Position numbers and translations under genes: made by a program
The notes under the pieces: generated by a model
Databases searched by the model: none
What the model was told of the DNA's origin: nothing
Seen by the model: only the letters and a program-made list of their open reading frames with translations
Origin: Ramazzottius varieornatus
Taxonomy: Eukaryota; Tardigrada; Eutardigrada; Parachela; Ramazzottiidae
NCBI GenBank assembly: GCA_001949185.1
Contig: BDGG01000003.1
Span: 4,647,092-4,711,091 of the forward strand
DNA length: 64,000 nt
Reading direction: 5' to 3'
In this document: positions 1 to 12,700 of the stretch, in pieces
How positions within the stretch are numbered: the stretch's first letter is position 1
How the letters are laid out: every line of letters begins with the position of its first letter

Positions 1-660
1 ATTCAGCACAACTTCCTTTGCTTACCTTTGCCGAACTTCCAGGTGCCTCTTGAGTATGTACGATTAGTTCAGCCCAAAGTTTCCTCGAGGGTCCAACAGG
101 GTGCTCGCGAGATGTGCAAAACAGAAGAGAAGCAAGAAAAGTAACAGAGAAGATGGAAAAGAAAATAGAAAACGAAAATTCGTCGAGAAAATCAATTTTG
201 AAGTGAAGTCGAAGCTTGTGCCGGACCACAGCTCGGCTGGTTTGCTAGTCCGACCCGATCGAGCTGGTGTGTAAGACGTTGTCAGTTAAGTTACAGGGCA
301 GGACTGGTCCGGTTACAGTTAAACCGTTACGAGAATCGACTCAAGCCGAATTTGTGTACGAGTACCGATTCACGCTACAGGGCGGGCCCTAAAATTTTGT
401 CCATGCCCAACATTAGGTAAAGTACGATTACTGTACAACGCGATTAGCGTTCGAAGCTTTGATTTTTGATTGAGGCGATTGTTGAAGTCTTGAAACTGAT
501 TTTAATCCCGTTTTCCTTCTATGTGCTTGTGGTCGTGGACTGTGGACTAGCGCCATTCTCACGGCTTTCTTGGCGTCGTATCTCGCTGCATTCGTAGCTA
601 AAGTCATATCGCAAATAGGTTTTCGTGCGAAAGCATGCTAGAGGGTTGTTACTTTCGGGA
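1..660. other. 5' flank of the C1orf43-like gene
   Basis: No coding exon is recognised here. The stretch probably holds the promoter and 5' UTR of the gene starting at 661. Bases about 30-44 resemble the outer right end of a family A repeat, but the core is absent. Confidence 0.5.
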
Positions 661-1638
661 ATGGCGAAGCTCAGCGGAGTAGAAATTATCATTATAATCG
701 GAGTGGGATTCGCCGTCTTCGTCATCTTATTCATCGTCGCTCATCGCCAGATTGCTCGTTTCAAAGTTCGGGATCTCTTGTCCAAGCCCCTCCTTCGTGC
801 TACCCAGTTAGGAGCCTCACCAGCACATATAGCTTACATCCAGCGCCGTGTTGGAGAGATGTTAGACCTGGACGTTCAGCCTCAAATGTGGGACGATCAC
901 TGGCTCCAGTACTTCAAGCTGGATGAGGGAGCTCCCAACTACGTTCCCCGGGCCAAAGCGCTAGACTTCTGCGTTCTTCTGAAGCTCGAACTACTCAGAT
1001 TCGGACGTCAGTTCGACTGGACAGCATTCGAAGACTTGGGAGAATATTTCGAGCGATTAAAGTCCGAATATCCGATTGATCAAATCCCACCTCAATCAAT
1101 CGCTGATCTCTGCAGATTGTACCGTATGGCTCGCTTTGACGAAGCTGAATTTGGTGAGCCAGAGAGTGATCGGATGATACGGACTACGCGGGAAATCCTC
1201 GGATACCTTCGTTTCCTCAACACCTACCCTCCTCCCGCTGGCTCAGACGCAGTTCTAAATGATCACTCAAACAATTTAGCAGGTACATCAGCCCCACCTA
1301 GTCCAGTATCCACAAACCCAGGGGCCGGTGGAAGTCGACGAGAGTCCAGTCTTCGGGAACGCGAGAAGGAGAAGGCCGCTTCCAAGAAGTTTCTCAAAGG
1401 CTATGAACTGCTGGAAAGCGATGCGGGAAGCATGGCTGGATCTGTCTTGACGAAGAAAGAGAGGTCGATAGGATCGCTGGCTAAGCTGAAGCGAGCGAAG
1501 AAGACTAAGCAGAAGATGGCTCACCCGTCTACTTCTTGGGAGGAGGAAGTGCCTTTACATACGTTCCATGATAACCCTCTGATAAACTTTGAGCCTACAA
1601 GTACTTCTTCCTCGAATTTGAAAGATCAGATAGTATAG
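661..1638 (+). CDS. C1orf43: C1orf43 (NICE-3)-like membrane protein
   Basis: A single-exon frame of 325 aa. An N-terminal transmembrane segment (about residues 5-28, LSGVEIIIIIGVGFAVFVIL) is followed by a basic HRQIARF stretch, as in the human C1orf43 N terminus. Further matching blocks are NYVPRAKALDF (about 100) and YRMARFDEAEFGEPE (about 160). The C-terminal part is Ser/Lys-rich and carries KKFLKGYELLES, comparable with the end of the human protein. ATG 661 is preferred over the upstream in-frame ATG 625 because the homologous N terminus begins just before LSGV. Human C1orf43 is a Golgi/endomembrane protein linked to phagocytosis in screens. Here the function is transferred by family only. 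The lack of introns contrasts with most neighbours. Confidence 0.8.
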   Translation: MAKLSGVEIIIIIGVGFAVFVILFIVAHRQIARFKVRDLLSKPLLRATQLGASPAHIAYIQRRVGEMLDLDVQPQMWDDHWLQYFKLDEGAPNYVPRAKALDFCVLLKLELLRFGRQFDWTAFEDLGEYFERLKSEYPIDQIPPQSIADLCRLYRMARFDEAEFGEPESDRMIRTTREILGYLRFLNTYPPPAGSDAVLNDHSNNLAGTSAPPSPVSTNPGAGGSRRESSLREREKEKAASKKFLKGYELLESDAGSMAGSVLTKKERSIGSLAKLKRAKKTKQKMAHPSTSWEEEVPLHTFHDNPLINFEPTSTSSSNLKDQIV

Positions 1639-2483
1639 TGCGTTCATTTTCAATCAAATCGTTTTCCTTCCGATGTGCTCTAGCCTCTTGAAACAAACTT
1701 GACCAGCTCATTTTCCCAAGTGGCGCATGGGGTCAGCCAAGAGAACCCAGAACGTGCGTCATGTGGGAATACGATCTGGTGAGTTTGTTTGTCGAGTTGC
1801 CATTTCGCGATCTCTGACGTCCTTTTCTGTGATGTTTAGATTCTGCTTCATCCCCGACGGCTCAATAGAGATGGCAAAGAAAGAAATCTCGTGCGTGTGA
1901 TTGCTGGTGGCTGATGGGCAGGCTGAACAGTCGAACTGGTCAATCACGTTTCGGTTCTTTCCGGCCCATTGTAGAAGATGGATGTGGTTCGTCACGATGG
2001 GCTCATCCTGAATGAGGCGAGTGATAATCCTACTGACAACAGTGACTGTTTGCTGACGAGTGAGCTGTTCAACTGTTGCCGTTGTCAACCAAGACCCGAC
2101 GGGCCACAACACTGGTCAAAGCGGTCGTGGTCTATTGTTTGCTCTAGAACTGGCTCCTCGGACTTTAGCGGCGGCATTCCGAAACTGGCTCCATGAGCGG
2201 GTAAAATACTTGTTACAATGACAGTTGTCAGGTTGTCGGTGTCGGCTTTCTGAAGACTTTGCTTTTCAAGGATACCTTGACGTCTTCAAGTGATTTGGCT
2301 TTTGATGTAAGAGGGCAGTCGAGATGAGGAGCCATCACAAATGAGCATCTACCGTGAAGACCTCCAGAAGTTAGAAGTACAGTCCACCGATAGCAGCATG
2401 ACTTCGACTGACGTCTCTTGGGCTTTTTCGTGTCAGCACAGATTGCTGGCAGGATTTTCTCTTTTCATCGGAGAAACATTCAG
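1639..2483. other. Intergenic, one family A repeat
   Basis: This interval separates C1orf43 from the Ig/DB/FN3 gene. It contains one family A hairpin (1691-1794). Short open frames on both strands look like chance. Confidence 0.5.
1691..1794. repeat. Family A hairpin
   Basis: Full-length single copy 3' of C1orf43: AAACAAACTTGACCAG left end, AAGTGGCGCA / TGCGTCAT core, GAGTTTGTTTG right end. Confidence 0.85.
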
Positions 2484-5400
2484 ATGAGAGAGATTATGGA
2501 CACGTCGAAGCTCAGCTGGAATTTTCTCTTGTGGATTTTCGTCTATGTGGCTTTGAAGTTTTCCTTCGCGCATGGTAAGCTCATTTCGTTGATTTGTGGA
2601 GTTCAGTGCCAATTTGTGGAAGTTGGAACTGAGTATTGTTTTATGGAGAACCAACAACCGTGGTATTTAAAGGAGTTCCGATCCTTCACATGGACGTCAC
2701 GCCTCCCGTGGTGGCCATCGTGGGAACAGACGTCAAGTTGTCCTGCTCTGCCGTCCAGTGGACTGACGGCTACACGGTGAGCATTTGGCCTAGAAGCTTG
2801 GAATTCAGCAGAGGGAAAGACCAATTCAGTAAAGGAACAGACTCTTTCGTTGCAGATTACTTGGAGCAAGAACAGCACCGGTGAGGTTCTCTCCAAGAAC
2901 CTCCATATCGTCTCGGACCCGTCAAAGTACTCCGTTACCACTGTCACAAGCTCCGAACTTGGTAAGACTTTTCTGATGTAAGCTTCCAGCTGGCGTCTTC
3001 GTTATGGTCTTTTGTTCTTTTCGATGTAATCGGAAATGGAAGGCCCTCAAACAAACTCGAGCAGATCGTTTTCCCCAAGCGGGCGCAGGCTTCCAGCTAA
3101 TATCACCGGAAATGTGCGCTACTTGGAGAAACGATCTGCTCGCGTTTGTTTGCCGGCCTCTGAAAGTGTAATTATTCTTCCAGAGTCGACAACGTGGACC
3201 TTGACGATCAAAGATGCGATGCAGACAGACGGCGGCGAGTATACTTGCTCCCTGAAAACCGAACCGCCGCAGTTCGTAACTGTTCCAGTAAGTACCATCT
3301 TTAGATGCTGCTATTCCCATAGAATATTCCTTCATCGATGTTTTCTTTTGTCAGGTCATAATGCAGACTCCTGTGATATCAGACCTACCTACCGAAGTGG
3401 TCCGCTGGGACGTCAGCGAATGCTGCCTTTCTCGCGGTGTCTCTCCGCCCTGTATGCCCTTATGCAACACAATGGTCTTCGGCTTCGACATCTTCGAAGC
3501 CCTCCGAGTCTCGGACCGCTGTCGCTCCCACCACGACCACTGGTTCAAATGCCTGGCTAGCGAACGCAACCACACGCCCTGCTGCAAGAGACAGCATGTC
3601 CCCGAAAAGTGCATGGACCTCTGTCTGGGCAACTTCTCCACCGTCTTCCGCGAAGGCAACCTGGACTGCCTGCATTTCGTGGCGGTCATCTTTCAGTGTT
3701 TTCATGATGGCCGAGACGCCATCCCTACTCCACCACGGAATGTCAGGGTTGCGCGCTTGGGCACGGATGCCTTGAGGATTAGCTGGTCACCACCGTTGAA
3801 GCATGGACGACAGGTCAACTACACGGTGATCTATAAAGCGACAGGGAATAATGTGGGCCATGGGAAGGCTCTGGTACTGTTACCCAGTGTCGGTGTGGCC
3901 AAGACCACCTCTACTTCGGAACTTGGGTTGATTCTTCCTGGACTGATTCCTGGGGAGAAGTATCAGATTTACGTGGTTGCGCTGAACGTGGCGGGGTCCT
4001 CACAACCTTCGGAAACTGTCACGGTGGAAATACCCATACCGAAGACTGTCGGTCTCCCGGAGAGCCTCCTCGAAGGTAAACTCGTTCTTGTCTTTATTAG
4101 TGCAGCCTCATTGTTATTAATTCATTAAGCTCATACTGATTCAAGCTGATTTAAGGTTAGTTCGACCTCTTTGCGTTTCTCTTTGGAGATCGTTGGAGGT
4201 CGTTTTCTCAAGTGGCGCATGCCCTCAGCTAAAACAACCGAGGCGTGCCGCACTTGGGCAAATTCCACAAGATTGCTTTTCCAAGTGACGCACGTCTTTC
4301 TGCAGTAGCTCCGACAATGTGCGCCACTTCGGAAACAACCTTGTGGAGTTACTTGTCTATCTTACCTTCCATATTGAGAAAATTTGGCTAGTGTGCAACT
4401 TGCTGGATTTCATCCATATCTTAGATTTATACTTGCGACAAAGTTTGGTTGTAGGTATCCTGACAAATACAACACTGAATTCACTGACGGCCTTGAACGG
4501 TGACAAACGTCTGCCAAGTGTAACCGGAGAAGTCCTCGATGTGACAACCACTACAGATCTCAACTTACGAAAGACTGAGACTCTCCCTCAAGATGATTAC
4601 ATTGTCTTTGACAAGTGCTTCAAATCTCGCGACTTTCGCGCGACGTGCGCCGAAGTTTTCAAGGTGAGCAGTGTCATGGGCAAGAACGCCACGGTCATTC
4701 AGTGTCGCGACTCGCTACCCCGCTTCGTCAAATGCGCGGCGGACGGAGCGGACCACCGGAAATGCTGTACGCGCAACGCCGTACCCGACACTTGTACCAA
4801 CTGGTGTGCTGGACAACCCACTGGGCTCTTCGATGTCTGCCATGTCTTCCTGCCGAGAATACTTGCCTGCTTCAAAGAAGGTAATCAAATTCTTGGCAGA
4901 CCGGCAAACTAAACACCGAAGATTGTCAGCCCAAGTGGCGCATGTTTACATTGCTACTAACTGGAGACGTGCGCCACTTTTGATGACGATTCCTGCTCGT
5001 TTGGTTTGCCAGCTTCCCAGTTTGGAATCCTGCAGGCACCAGATACATCTCGATTTGTGAAGATAAGAACAAATGACTCAAAATTTGCAGATATCATGAT
5101 CATTAAAATTTATATGTCACTCGTTGCGTTGTTGTTTCAGGTCGACTGTTTTTGCCCAGTCAGCCACTAGACGTCGAAGGATCTCTTCAAGACGGTCGAG
5201 TAGCAGTGCAGTGGAGAGCGCCGGAAGTAAGAGCAGAGATGGTCGAGAACTACGTCATCACGGTGGAGGATCGCAAGACAAAGAACCAGTCTAATTTAGT
5301 GGTTCCAAAGGGAGGGAACTCGACCGTTCTCTTACCACTCACTTATGGTACCGAATATGAAGTCTTCGTACAAGCGGAAAACTTCCATGGACTGTCGAAC

Positions 5401-6465
5401 CACAGTGCCACGCTGCTAATCGAGATGGGCGAGCTGTCCAATAATTACGAGCAGAATGTCCAGCATGCTAATGACAGCTCTTCGGGACCTGCCATAGCCG
5501 TCGGAGTGGCTTTGGCCGGTATCGGCCTGATGGTAGCCTTCGTTGGGGTCGCTTACTGGTTACGAAGCAAACGGACCCGGAAGCTGACCACCCATCCCAA
5601 GTAAGGTTATTTCCATTCCATCATTTCAGACTCGACACCTCCCAGCGATCGGTTATTCAGTCATTGAAGTACTTGCTCTTCATCTTGGTGGCCGACAACA
5701 CGCGCATGCTTCCAGCAAAGCACAATGAACCGGTGCGCCACTTGAAAAAAGTGACGCACGGTTCCAGCCAGCAGCAACAAAAACGTGCGCCACTTGAGAT
5801 GACGATCTTGTGCCTTTCGTTTACCGACCTCCCATCTCGATTTCAACAATACGTCCTTTAGAAAGCCAATTTTGCTAACAGTTTAGTTCAGACGGGAAGG
5901 AAAATACTCCCCTGATTATTTTTAATGAGATCCTTCCTTGGCGACATCAGTGGAATGTCATTATTGGAAAACAGGAATGTCAAAGCTAATTTACTTCGTG
6001 TTTCGTGATGGTGACTTCTCGACCTGGGAATCCATCAACATGTCTATAAGCTTCATAAATTCTTGTCATACTAATTTTTGCAGATGCAACTCTGCCGAGC
6101 CGTTAGCCGAAGGAGAACAGCTTCGGAACCCAGTGAACGCCTTCTACATTCCGGGATATTTTGGGAAACGTGGAGTTTCACGCAAGACCAACTGCTCCAA
6201 CGATAGCGAGTCGTACGCCACTTCGTTCAGCTGTGTGCGCCAGGCCAGCGACGTCAGCGACGCCGTCTATTCCGACGCTACCGCTGTTTCCGACTCGGGT
6301 GCCTATTCATGGATGTTCAAGAACGACAAGAAGACTGCCGCGCAAGTCATCTCCCATAACCCGTCGCCGTCAGCCAAGCCTGTACCGCTACGACGCTCAT
6401 CCTGTTCGAGAACAACCAGCACTGAACAGAATATCTACGATAATAACCTTCCCATAAAACCATAA
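2484..6465 (+). CDS. Ig/DB/FN3 single-pass cell-surface protein
   Basis: Eight exons join in phase: 2484-2574, 2634-2776, 2856-2961, 3184-3287, 3355-4075, 4455-4880, 5141-5600, 6084-6465 (810 aa). Order of parts: signal peptide (hydrophobic SWNFLLWIFVYVAL), one Ig domain (KLSC, ITWSK, GGEYTC), a Cys-rich DB module (CCLSRGVSPPC, CMDLC, CLHFVAVIFQC), FN3 (ISWSPP, YTVIYK), a second DB module (CFKSRDFRATC, CCTRNAVPDTC), a second FN3 (VQWRAPE, YVITVED), a TM helix (AIAVGVALAGIGLMVAF) and about 150 cytoplasmic residues. C. elegans Ig-like and FN3 domain-containing proteins have the same kind of architecture, so an adhesion or receptor role is inferred. The exon 2 acceptor (ctgag) is non-typical and chosen by phase. 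Introns 3, 5, 6 and 7 hold family A repeats. Confidence 0.82.
3049..3155. repeat. Family A hairpin
   Basis: Near-perfect full-length copy in intron 3 of the Ig/DB/FN3 gene; arms AAACAAACTCGAGCAGATCG and CGATCTGCTCGCGTTTGTTT. Confidence 0.9.
4196..4347. repeat. Family A dimer
   Basis: Two cores head to tail in intron 5 of the Ig/DB/FN3 gene. Confidence 0.8.
4901..5012. repeat. Family A hairpin
   Basis: Single copy in intron 6 of the Ig/DB/FN3 gene, left arm partly decayed. Confidence 0.85.
5725..5832. repeat. Family A hairpin
   Basis: One right half-core plus one complete core in intron 7 of the Ig/DB/FN3 gene. Confidence 0.8.
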
Positions 6466-7465
6466 AAAAGTATTTCCCCCACGAATAACTGGTTTCGCCA
6501 CCACAATGGGTAACTATTTCGCCCACCTGCAGACACTTGTTTCATGGTGTACACGGTAAAGTGTATGCAGGTTCTTGATGGGGCTTTCTTAGCAAGAACA
6601 TCCTGTCCATTATGGAAATTATGATTGATCAGTATTTGGTCGTCGCTTCTTGTTAATGCTTGTGCTCTGTACTCGGGATAGTGGTTTGCCTTCACTTGCG
6701 CCGATTGTTTGCTATTTCACGAGCCTTTCCGGCGTGGTGAAGTGTTTGAGAAGCCATCTCCTACTGATTGATTCCCGCCTTTCCTTTTCTTCTGCCGGCA
6801 CACTGGGCGATTGTTTGACCATGTCACGGGGATCGTATCCGTTATATTCATACCCACATATAAACCTACAATCTATCGATTTCTGTTCAAACATCCGATG
6901 TTATTCTCTGTCCCTTCCTCTCCCATTGAATGTTGATGAAGCCGGCGGTCATAACGTCTGAAGCTTCATAATGGATGAACAGTTATGGATTGGCTGGCAA
7001 TTATCTCGATATCCCACTGGAAGCTCAAACAGCGCGTAGCCTAATTTTTTTACGTACTCTGTAGCCGAGAATCAATTTCCGAATGCTTCGACGCTAAAAC
7101 TTCAATCATAACTGCTGATCCGTAGAAACTCTAGACAAACATTCTAAAAGAACTCATTAACGCCCACTGTGTGCGGCTCAAACTGTGCACTAAAAGCCAA
7201 AAACAAGAAAGCATCATCAATGCGCTCTCATGGAGCGATCTGCGCCCAGTTCGGCTTAGAGCGAACATCGGACGGGAGAGTATTTCTGGAAACGAGAACA
7301 TGGCTGGCTGGGCTTAAACTGAGAGAGGAATAATTCTGAAAGCAACTTTGGTCCAGCAAGAGAAATCAATACTATTAAAAGTTTGACTGTTTGACTAGAA
7401 GAGAGGCCGGGAAGGCAGGAAGGAAGTGCACTACATGTTTGTCATCGGGCAAATTTAGGCTCTAA
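6466..7465. other. Intergenic between convergent genes
   Basis: About 1 kb of 3' flank shared by the Ig/DB/FN3 gene (+) and a two-TM gene (-). It carries a family B hairpin near its left end (6524-6573). I recognise no coding exon. Confidence 0.5.
6524..6573. repeat. Family B hairpin
   Basis: ACCTGCAGACACTT near the left end pairs with AAGTGTATGCAGGT at the right end. Confidence 0.65.
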
Positions 7466-9798
7466 TTAGACACTCTGTGGCGCATGATGATTAGTTATAT
7501 TGGCTCTTGATGGAGACATGGTTGTTGTTGGTTCTTTGAGCTCTGTAGTCTTTGGACTCTTTCCTGTGGAGTTCCCCGGGAGGACTCTTGTGTCGCTGGA
7601 AGCAGGTGGAAAGCGCGGGGAAGAAAGACCTAATTGCTTGTCGGTTGACGTCGGGGAATAACGGGCTAAAGTGGAGGTGATTAAGGGCGTCTTACTTCGA
7701 TCGATGGTGGCGAACCCGTTCTCGTGCTGCTTGGACGTCTTCTCAACCGGCGTGATTGTCGTTGTAAGAGTTTCTTGGGCGAAAAACGTCTGCACTGAAG
7801 TAGGTCGGGAAGGGATCTTCGTTAGCTGCATGTCGCCGGGAGGGTTGGTATTCTCCACATCGAAAAGAAGACTCTGGAAAAATAGTTTAAAAGTAGCGGA
7901 AACATACTGTATGACAAGGAAACAGGCAAACGAACTCGGCATAATCGCTCAAACCAAGTGGCGCACGCTTCCTGCCACCTACAGTGCACAACTGCGCCAC
8001 TTGAAGTAAGTGGCGCACGGTGTCAACCAATAATACTGAGCACATGCGCCACTTGAGACAACAGTCTTGTCGAGTTTATTCGGCCTGCTTTCATAAACTC
8101 TGGAAAAACTGGAAAAAGTTTTCCACTCATTTTCTTCTCTTCAGAAAGCTTCACGGAACATTTCAGTTTACTTTTCTTGCTTTAGACTTGGAGTCGGAGT
8201 AATTACGGAGGCCGAGCATGGGAGAATCTTTGGCGGTGTAACGGCTATTGAATCGAGAGGCTGCCGTTCGATCGCCAATGTACAGAGTTCCTTGCTTCAT
8301 TTCCAGCTGAATAAAAGAAACGGTTGTTAACGAGGAAGGGTTGATGTTCCTTTTTGTGAAAGTACTTCAAAAGCAACCAGAGAAGTTAGTGGGGTCATTT
8401 CTTACATGTATTCGCGTCTTTTCTCTGACTTGATAGATCCGCCATACACATCCCCAAAACACCAGACCTAATGACAGCAACAAGATCCCGGCGCAGAAAG
8501 ACGATATACCAAACCAAGCGAGGATCCTATAAACAACACAAACAGATACTTCAACGATAAAAAATTTGTCAAGTGGCAAATGCGATGGTTTAGGCGGTCG
8601 AGAGAACGACAACTGCTACAACGACGTGCACCTGCGTACACGTACCTAGGATAAAGGCACATGCACTGTAAGCAGATGCAGTTGATGTCAGAAAAAGTAT
8701 GGGTGCGCGTCAGAACAACAGAAAAACGTTCAAGTCATGCAGCTACATACATGCGCGCGCAATTGGCCGCACAAGCAAACGTTTGCAACTGCATGAAAGT
8801 TGCTCCACTCTGTTAGCTGTTGACCGTAAGAAGGAAGAATTTCTTGCAATAATTTATGCGATCGTCTTTGACTGTATTTCTGTCTCCAAATTTGTCAACA
8901 TGACGATTTGCATCCTACAGATTGAGCTATCTTACTAATCGGCAAAACGCCCCTGCAGAGTTCATCACGAAATCTGGGACACTGCAGTTCACACTCTGTG
9001 GATCATGTCATTCCATGCCGAACATTAATCTTGCCAATCTGGCATACCAACACAACAATTACAGATGTGCTGGTCAATTCACCCTGGATAATACCGCCCG
9101 GGAGATATTCAACCATTCTAAAAGCTTTGCAATCAACGCTCAAGATCCTTCGAGAAATAATCTCCGACCTCCCAGACAAAATTTGCATGCGAGAAACAAG
9201 CTCTGCTGGCTTACCGTAACTTCACGTCCTCCGAGTTGTGAAAGTCCACGTAATAGATCATCAAGGTCAGTCCAGTCGGGATGAGAACGAAGGCGAAAAC
9301 CAAGAAGACGATCCTGTGATCCAAAAGTAAAATGAGTCTGAACGCAATTCTGGAAAAAGTGCGAGAGCTCGGTAAAAACACTCCACAGGACCTTTTCTCA
9401 AGTGGCGCACGTTTTCGGTGTTATTGGCTGGAAGCGTGCGTCACTTGAGACAACCATTCTGCCCAGTTTCGAGATCGTTATCCCGAGTGGCGCAAGTTCC
9501 CCATGTTACCGGCTGGAAACGTGCGCCATCCGGGAAAACGATGTTGAATAGTCTGTTTATCGAGTTCCTATGTATTTCTGGTTGGGACATCTCTAGCTAC
9601 ATATAAAAAAGTTTGTTGATTTTACGATGGTTTTTTGGAAGATGGAATATCTGAGATAACTCACGCAGCGATGGAGCAGCCTTTCCACGGTTGTCGAAGA
9701 TGGCGGCGAACCTTACAAAATTCGCACAAGCTTTTGCAAGTGGAAACCACCATGTCCGTGCAGCAGCAACAACAGCAGCAACGAGGTGTGCAGCACAT
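7466..9798 (-). CDS. Two-TM membrane protein with Cys-rich N terminus
   Basis: Five exons on the minus strand join in phase: 9798-9665, 9313-9215, 8526-8406, 8306-8172, 7873-7466, giving 298 aa. The N terminus is Cys-rich (MCCTPR then seven Cys, further CKSLCEFC), which suggests lipid modification. Two hydrophobic helices follow (IVFLVFAFVLIPTGLTLMIY and ILAWFGISSFCAGILLLSLG) with a short loop between them. The remaining about 190 residues are polar, Ser/Thr-rich and probably cytosolic. The first exon is inferred from a strong GTGAGT donor and exact phase with the next exon. No family is recognised. The layout resembles that of the divergent gene at 13742. Introns at 7874-8171 and 9314-9664 contain dimeric family A repeats. 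Confidence 0.6.
7924..8086. repeat. Family A dimer
   Basis: Two cores in the last intron of the minus-strand two-TM gene; begins GGCAAACGAACTCGGC, ends CTTGTCGAGTTTATTCGGCC. Confidence 0.85.
9376..9567. repeat. Family A dimer
   Basis: Two cores in the first intron of the minus-strand two-TM gene. Confidence 0.85.
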
Positions 9799-12700
9799 AT
9801 TTCCAGAAGAGAAAGTAGAAAAGGTGCTAAGAATATCTCAGAGCTGAACGTGTGGCGTTAAAGACTAAACGTGAAAGCTCAAATGGAAGGATTAGCCGGC
9901 AGCTGTAGCAGCGTAGAGTAAACACGAGAGTATGCATGGGCGACTTTTCTTTGTGGTGGGAAGATCAGCTGCAACCAGGATGGATATGCGCTGCAACAAC
10001 AAACAGACATGCCTCGTTAGACCATCCACAGCAAGAATCACAGCGATGGTAAATAACCGCGCGAGTCTAATTGGACAGATAGTTAATATCAATGCTGACT
10101 GTGGGCCAGATCAACTCTTCCCACTTCCCATTTTGTGCACTGAGGAAAGAGGATTTCCGGTCACTTCATCCTCACTGAATACGTACCAGGAAGAGCATAG
10201 GCAGCAAAGCGTCTGGATACTTGCTAATCGTCCCTCACTTGCTCGAGGACGACGTGATCCCTCCCCGTTATCGTGTGTATCCAACCCGATCTTCCTCGCT
10301 TCTTCTGCGCCGTCCTGAGTGGAAGATAAACGATACTGAGACGTACGTCGAGCGAGCGTTAATCCAGCGCGGCCTTCAAATCTGCAGAAAATCCGGCGGA
10401 AACAACGGAAAGATTAGGAATCAATCGATGTTACGCGGGTAATTGAAAAGTCAATCAAGCGTTGAGTGGCCATTGGAAAATAGCCATCGGTCAGCAGCTA
10501 CTGTAAACAATTGTTGCCAGAAGGCACAGTATCGATCCGATCCATTCCTCTGAAGCTTTTCCACAACATGAAATCTCTGTACTCTTACCTCAAGCATCCG
10601 CTGGATAAATAAGCCGTCCAGAGATCTCGGGCGCTGGGGAGACACGACGGGTGGAAAACAATCAATGTGATTAAAATTCCGCCATTCCGCTCGTCAGACT
10701 GGTAAATCGCGCTCGAGCAATCAATGATATTCAATCCATGATCAATCCGTGCTTAAAACGGCACTGATCGCAATTTCGCGATTAGCCCAGGTCCCGGGAG
10801 TCGAAACAATAGGCTTATCCGCGTTATCCCCCAAAATGCCTAGAGCATCAGAATTTCCCCGTATCCCTTGGATATCCCTAGTAAAAAACCACTTCTTTGC
10901 TGTTTTCGCGGCAATCTGGAAAAATTGATGTGGCAGCGGTCAAGCGTGACTTGTGTATGCCTTCCTCTCATCTGCCTCACGGGATGTCTTCAAATTTCCG
11001 TCGGCCACGCCTGACCTCACCGACTCTCACCGGATGTGCCGCTCGTTCGCCACAAACCGCGTCGATATGAATTTATTGTCCCATATTCATCCGGAAAGCC
11101 AACGGAAGGAAACTACGCTTGATGGATTCCGCAGACCTAAATTCTGAACAGAATGATATCCTCGTCCTCAAGGGATATCAACCATTCTTACTATCTGAGC
11201 AAAAGGTGGGATGATAAATACATTGTCGGGAAAACAATTCTTTCACAATTTGTGGACTACCGGTTCCATTGCTTTCCATCTTCCAGAAATCCAGATCATG
11301 TTTCCCCCACGTTATGAACGTGCAAGCCGCAAAACGCCGGGTGGTATCGGTGAATAGACTCGGACGAGGAAACGCAGCTGGCGGATGGTAATCTATGCAA
11401 AATGTGCTCTTGTCCTTAATTGCTAAATGTGTGAAGATTTCTTTCTTCTCTGCTCACTTCAATGCGAATCTTTCACGGCTCGATCCCTAACCCACTTTTT
11501 CTTTCCGCGCAGATGATGTAAAGGAAAATGCGCGGAACATGGCGTCCGTCTGTAGTGTATCGTAAGCCATTAACAGGCTCTCATGGACAACAGCAGCTGC
11601 GTTCTTTCTTTCGAGTCAATTTGGCTGAACCATTGACGACCGAGAATGTATGGCCAAATTTAGCGAAACCCATTAATCCTTTCACAGTAATCCATCACAC
11701 TATGCACATGACCGTAATAGATGTGTAAGTTAGCCAGATCCTCCCCCAGAATGGCACTACATTTTTCTTCCGGCAGTAAAATATTCCCACACCGAAACAA
11801 CCTTCCTCCTCAAGACCTTAACCCACTCATTTGATACCACTCCCGACAGAGCAAAAGAAGCCTGTTTCGCGACCTCAATGACAGCAAAGCACAACTTCCA
11901 GGTGGCGCCATCTATGGAGGACCACTGCGCGAGTTCAGCTGGGCACAGTAGGGATCCCCTGTTTTGAAATCGCCAATTTGCATGGGCGAGTAACTCTTGC
12001 TGCTTTTTCGGATGTTTAACTCGAACTTTAGAGTACCACACGTCTTCGGGCGATATCTCACAAGAAAGGGAACATCTTACGAGATTTCGAGGTACAAAAC
12101 TGCGGAGTACTTCCGGCTCGTCTGCACCGTTCGTTGAGTACAGGCCGGTACCGATGCCCGTTGGACGCGGATTAGTAGCGGCCTAGCAGAAAACCACAGC
12201 ATTATGTTGCACTGCGGTAAGCGCGTCACGCCCAGCTGAATTCAACAATCTTTTTTTGTTTCCGGCGTTAATTTCATATGGTGGAAATGCTCGAAGCCGC
12301 GGTGCGGCCAAATCGCCGTCTGCTGTCTATTTACAGATACTCCTCAGGACCACAAATCGGAAGCATTTATGGCAAGCTGGTACCGAACAACGAAGTAAGT
12401 ATGTCTTATTGCTTTGCGGTGGTTGCATAATGGCGGAAGTATTGACCTTCCTGCAGTCATCATCGTCTGGCACTGACTTTCGGCAATGACATTGAAGACT
12501 CATTAACTTGGACGTGGACCAACTTGCTGCCAAAGTCAAAGTTCTAAGTTAGCACTTCCCCTCGACATACTCGCATGTTTTCTGGCAGCTTTCTGCTGAT
12601 CAACCGTCAACGAAAGAGTTCATCAAGAAACACCCACAAGACGACTTTTTATGCAGAACGTGGTCTCCGCAGCCAACGTCTTGGAAGAACATACTCAACA

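Noticed and set aside
7924-8086. Family A repeats as a CRISPR-like array
   Set aside because: Units are palindromic, dispersed, not separated by uniform spacers, and the window is eukaryotic.
9761-9782. Poly-CAG/CAA run read as a microsatellite
   Set aside because: It is explained by the minus-strand Cys-rich N-terminal exon (TGC/TGT codons).
9932-10318. 128-codon plus-strand frame
   Set aside because: Composition looks random, and it lies upstream of the divergent two-TM gene start.
11757-12041. 94-codon minus-strand frame in the non-coding interval
   Set aside because: No family character, no matching splice sites or neighbouring exons.
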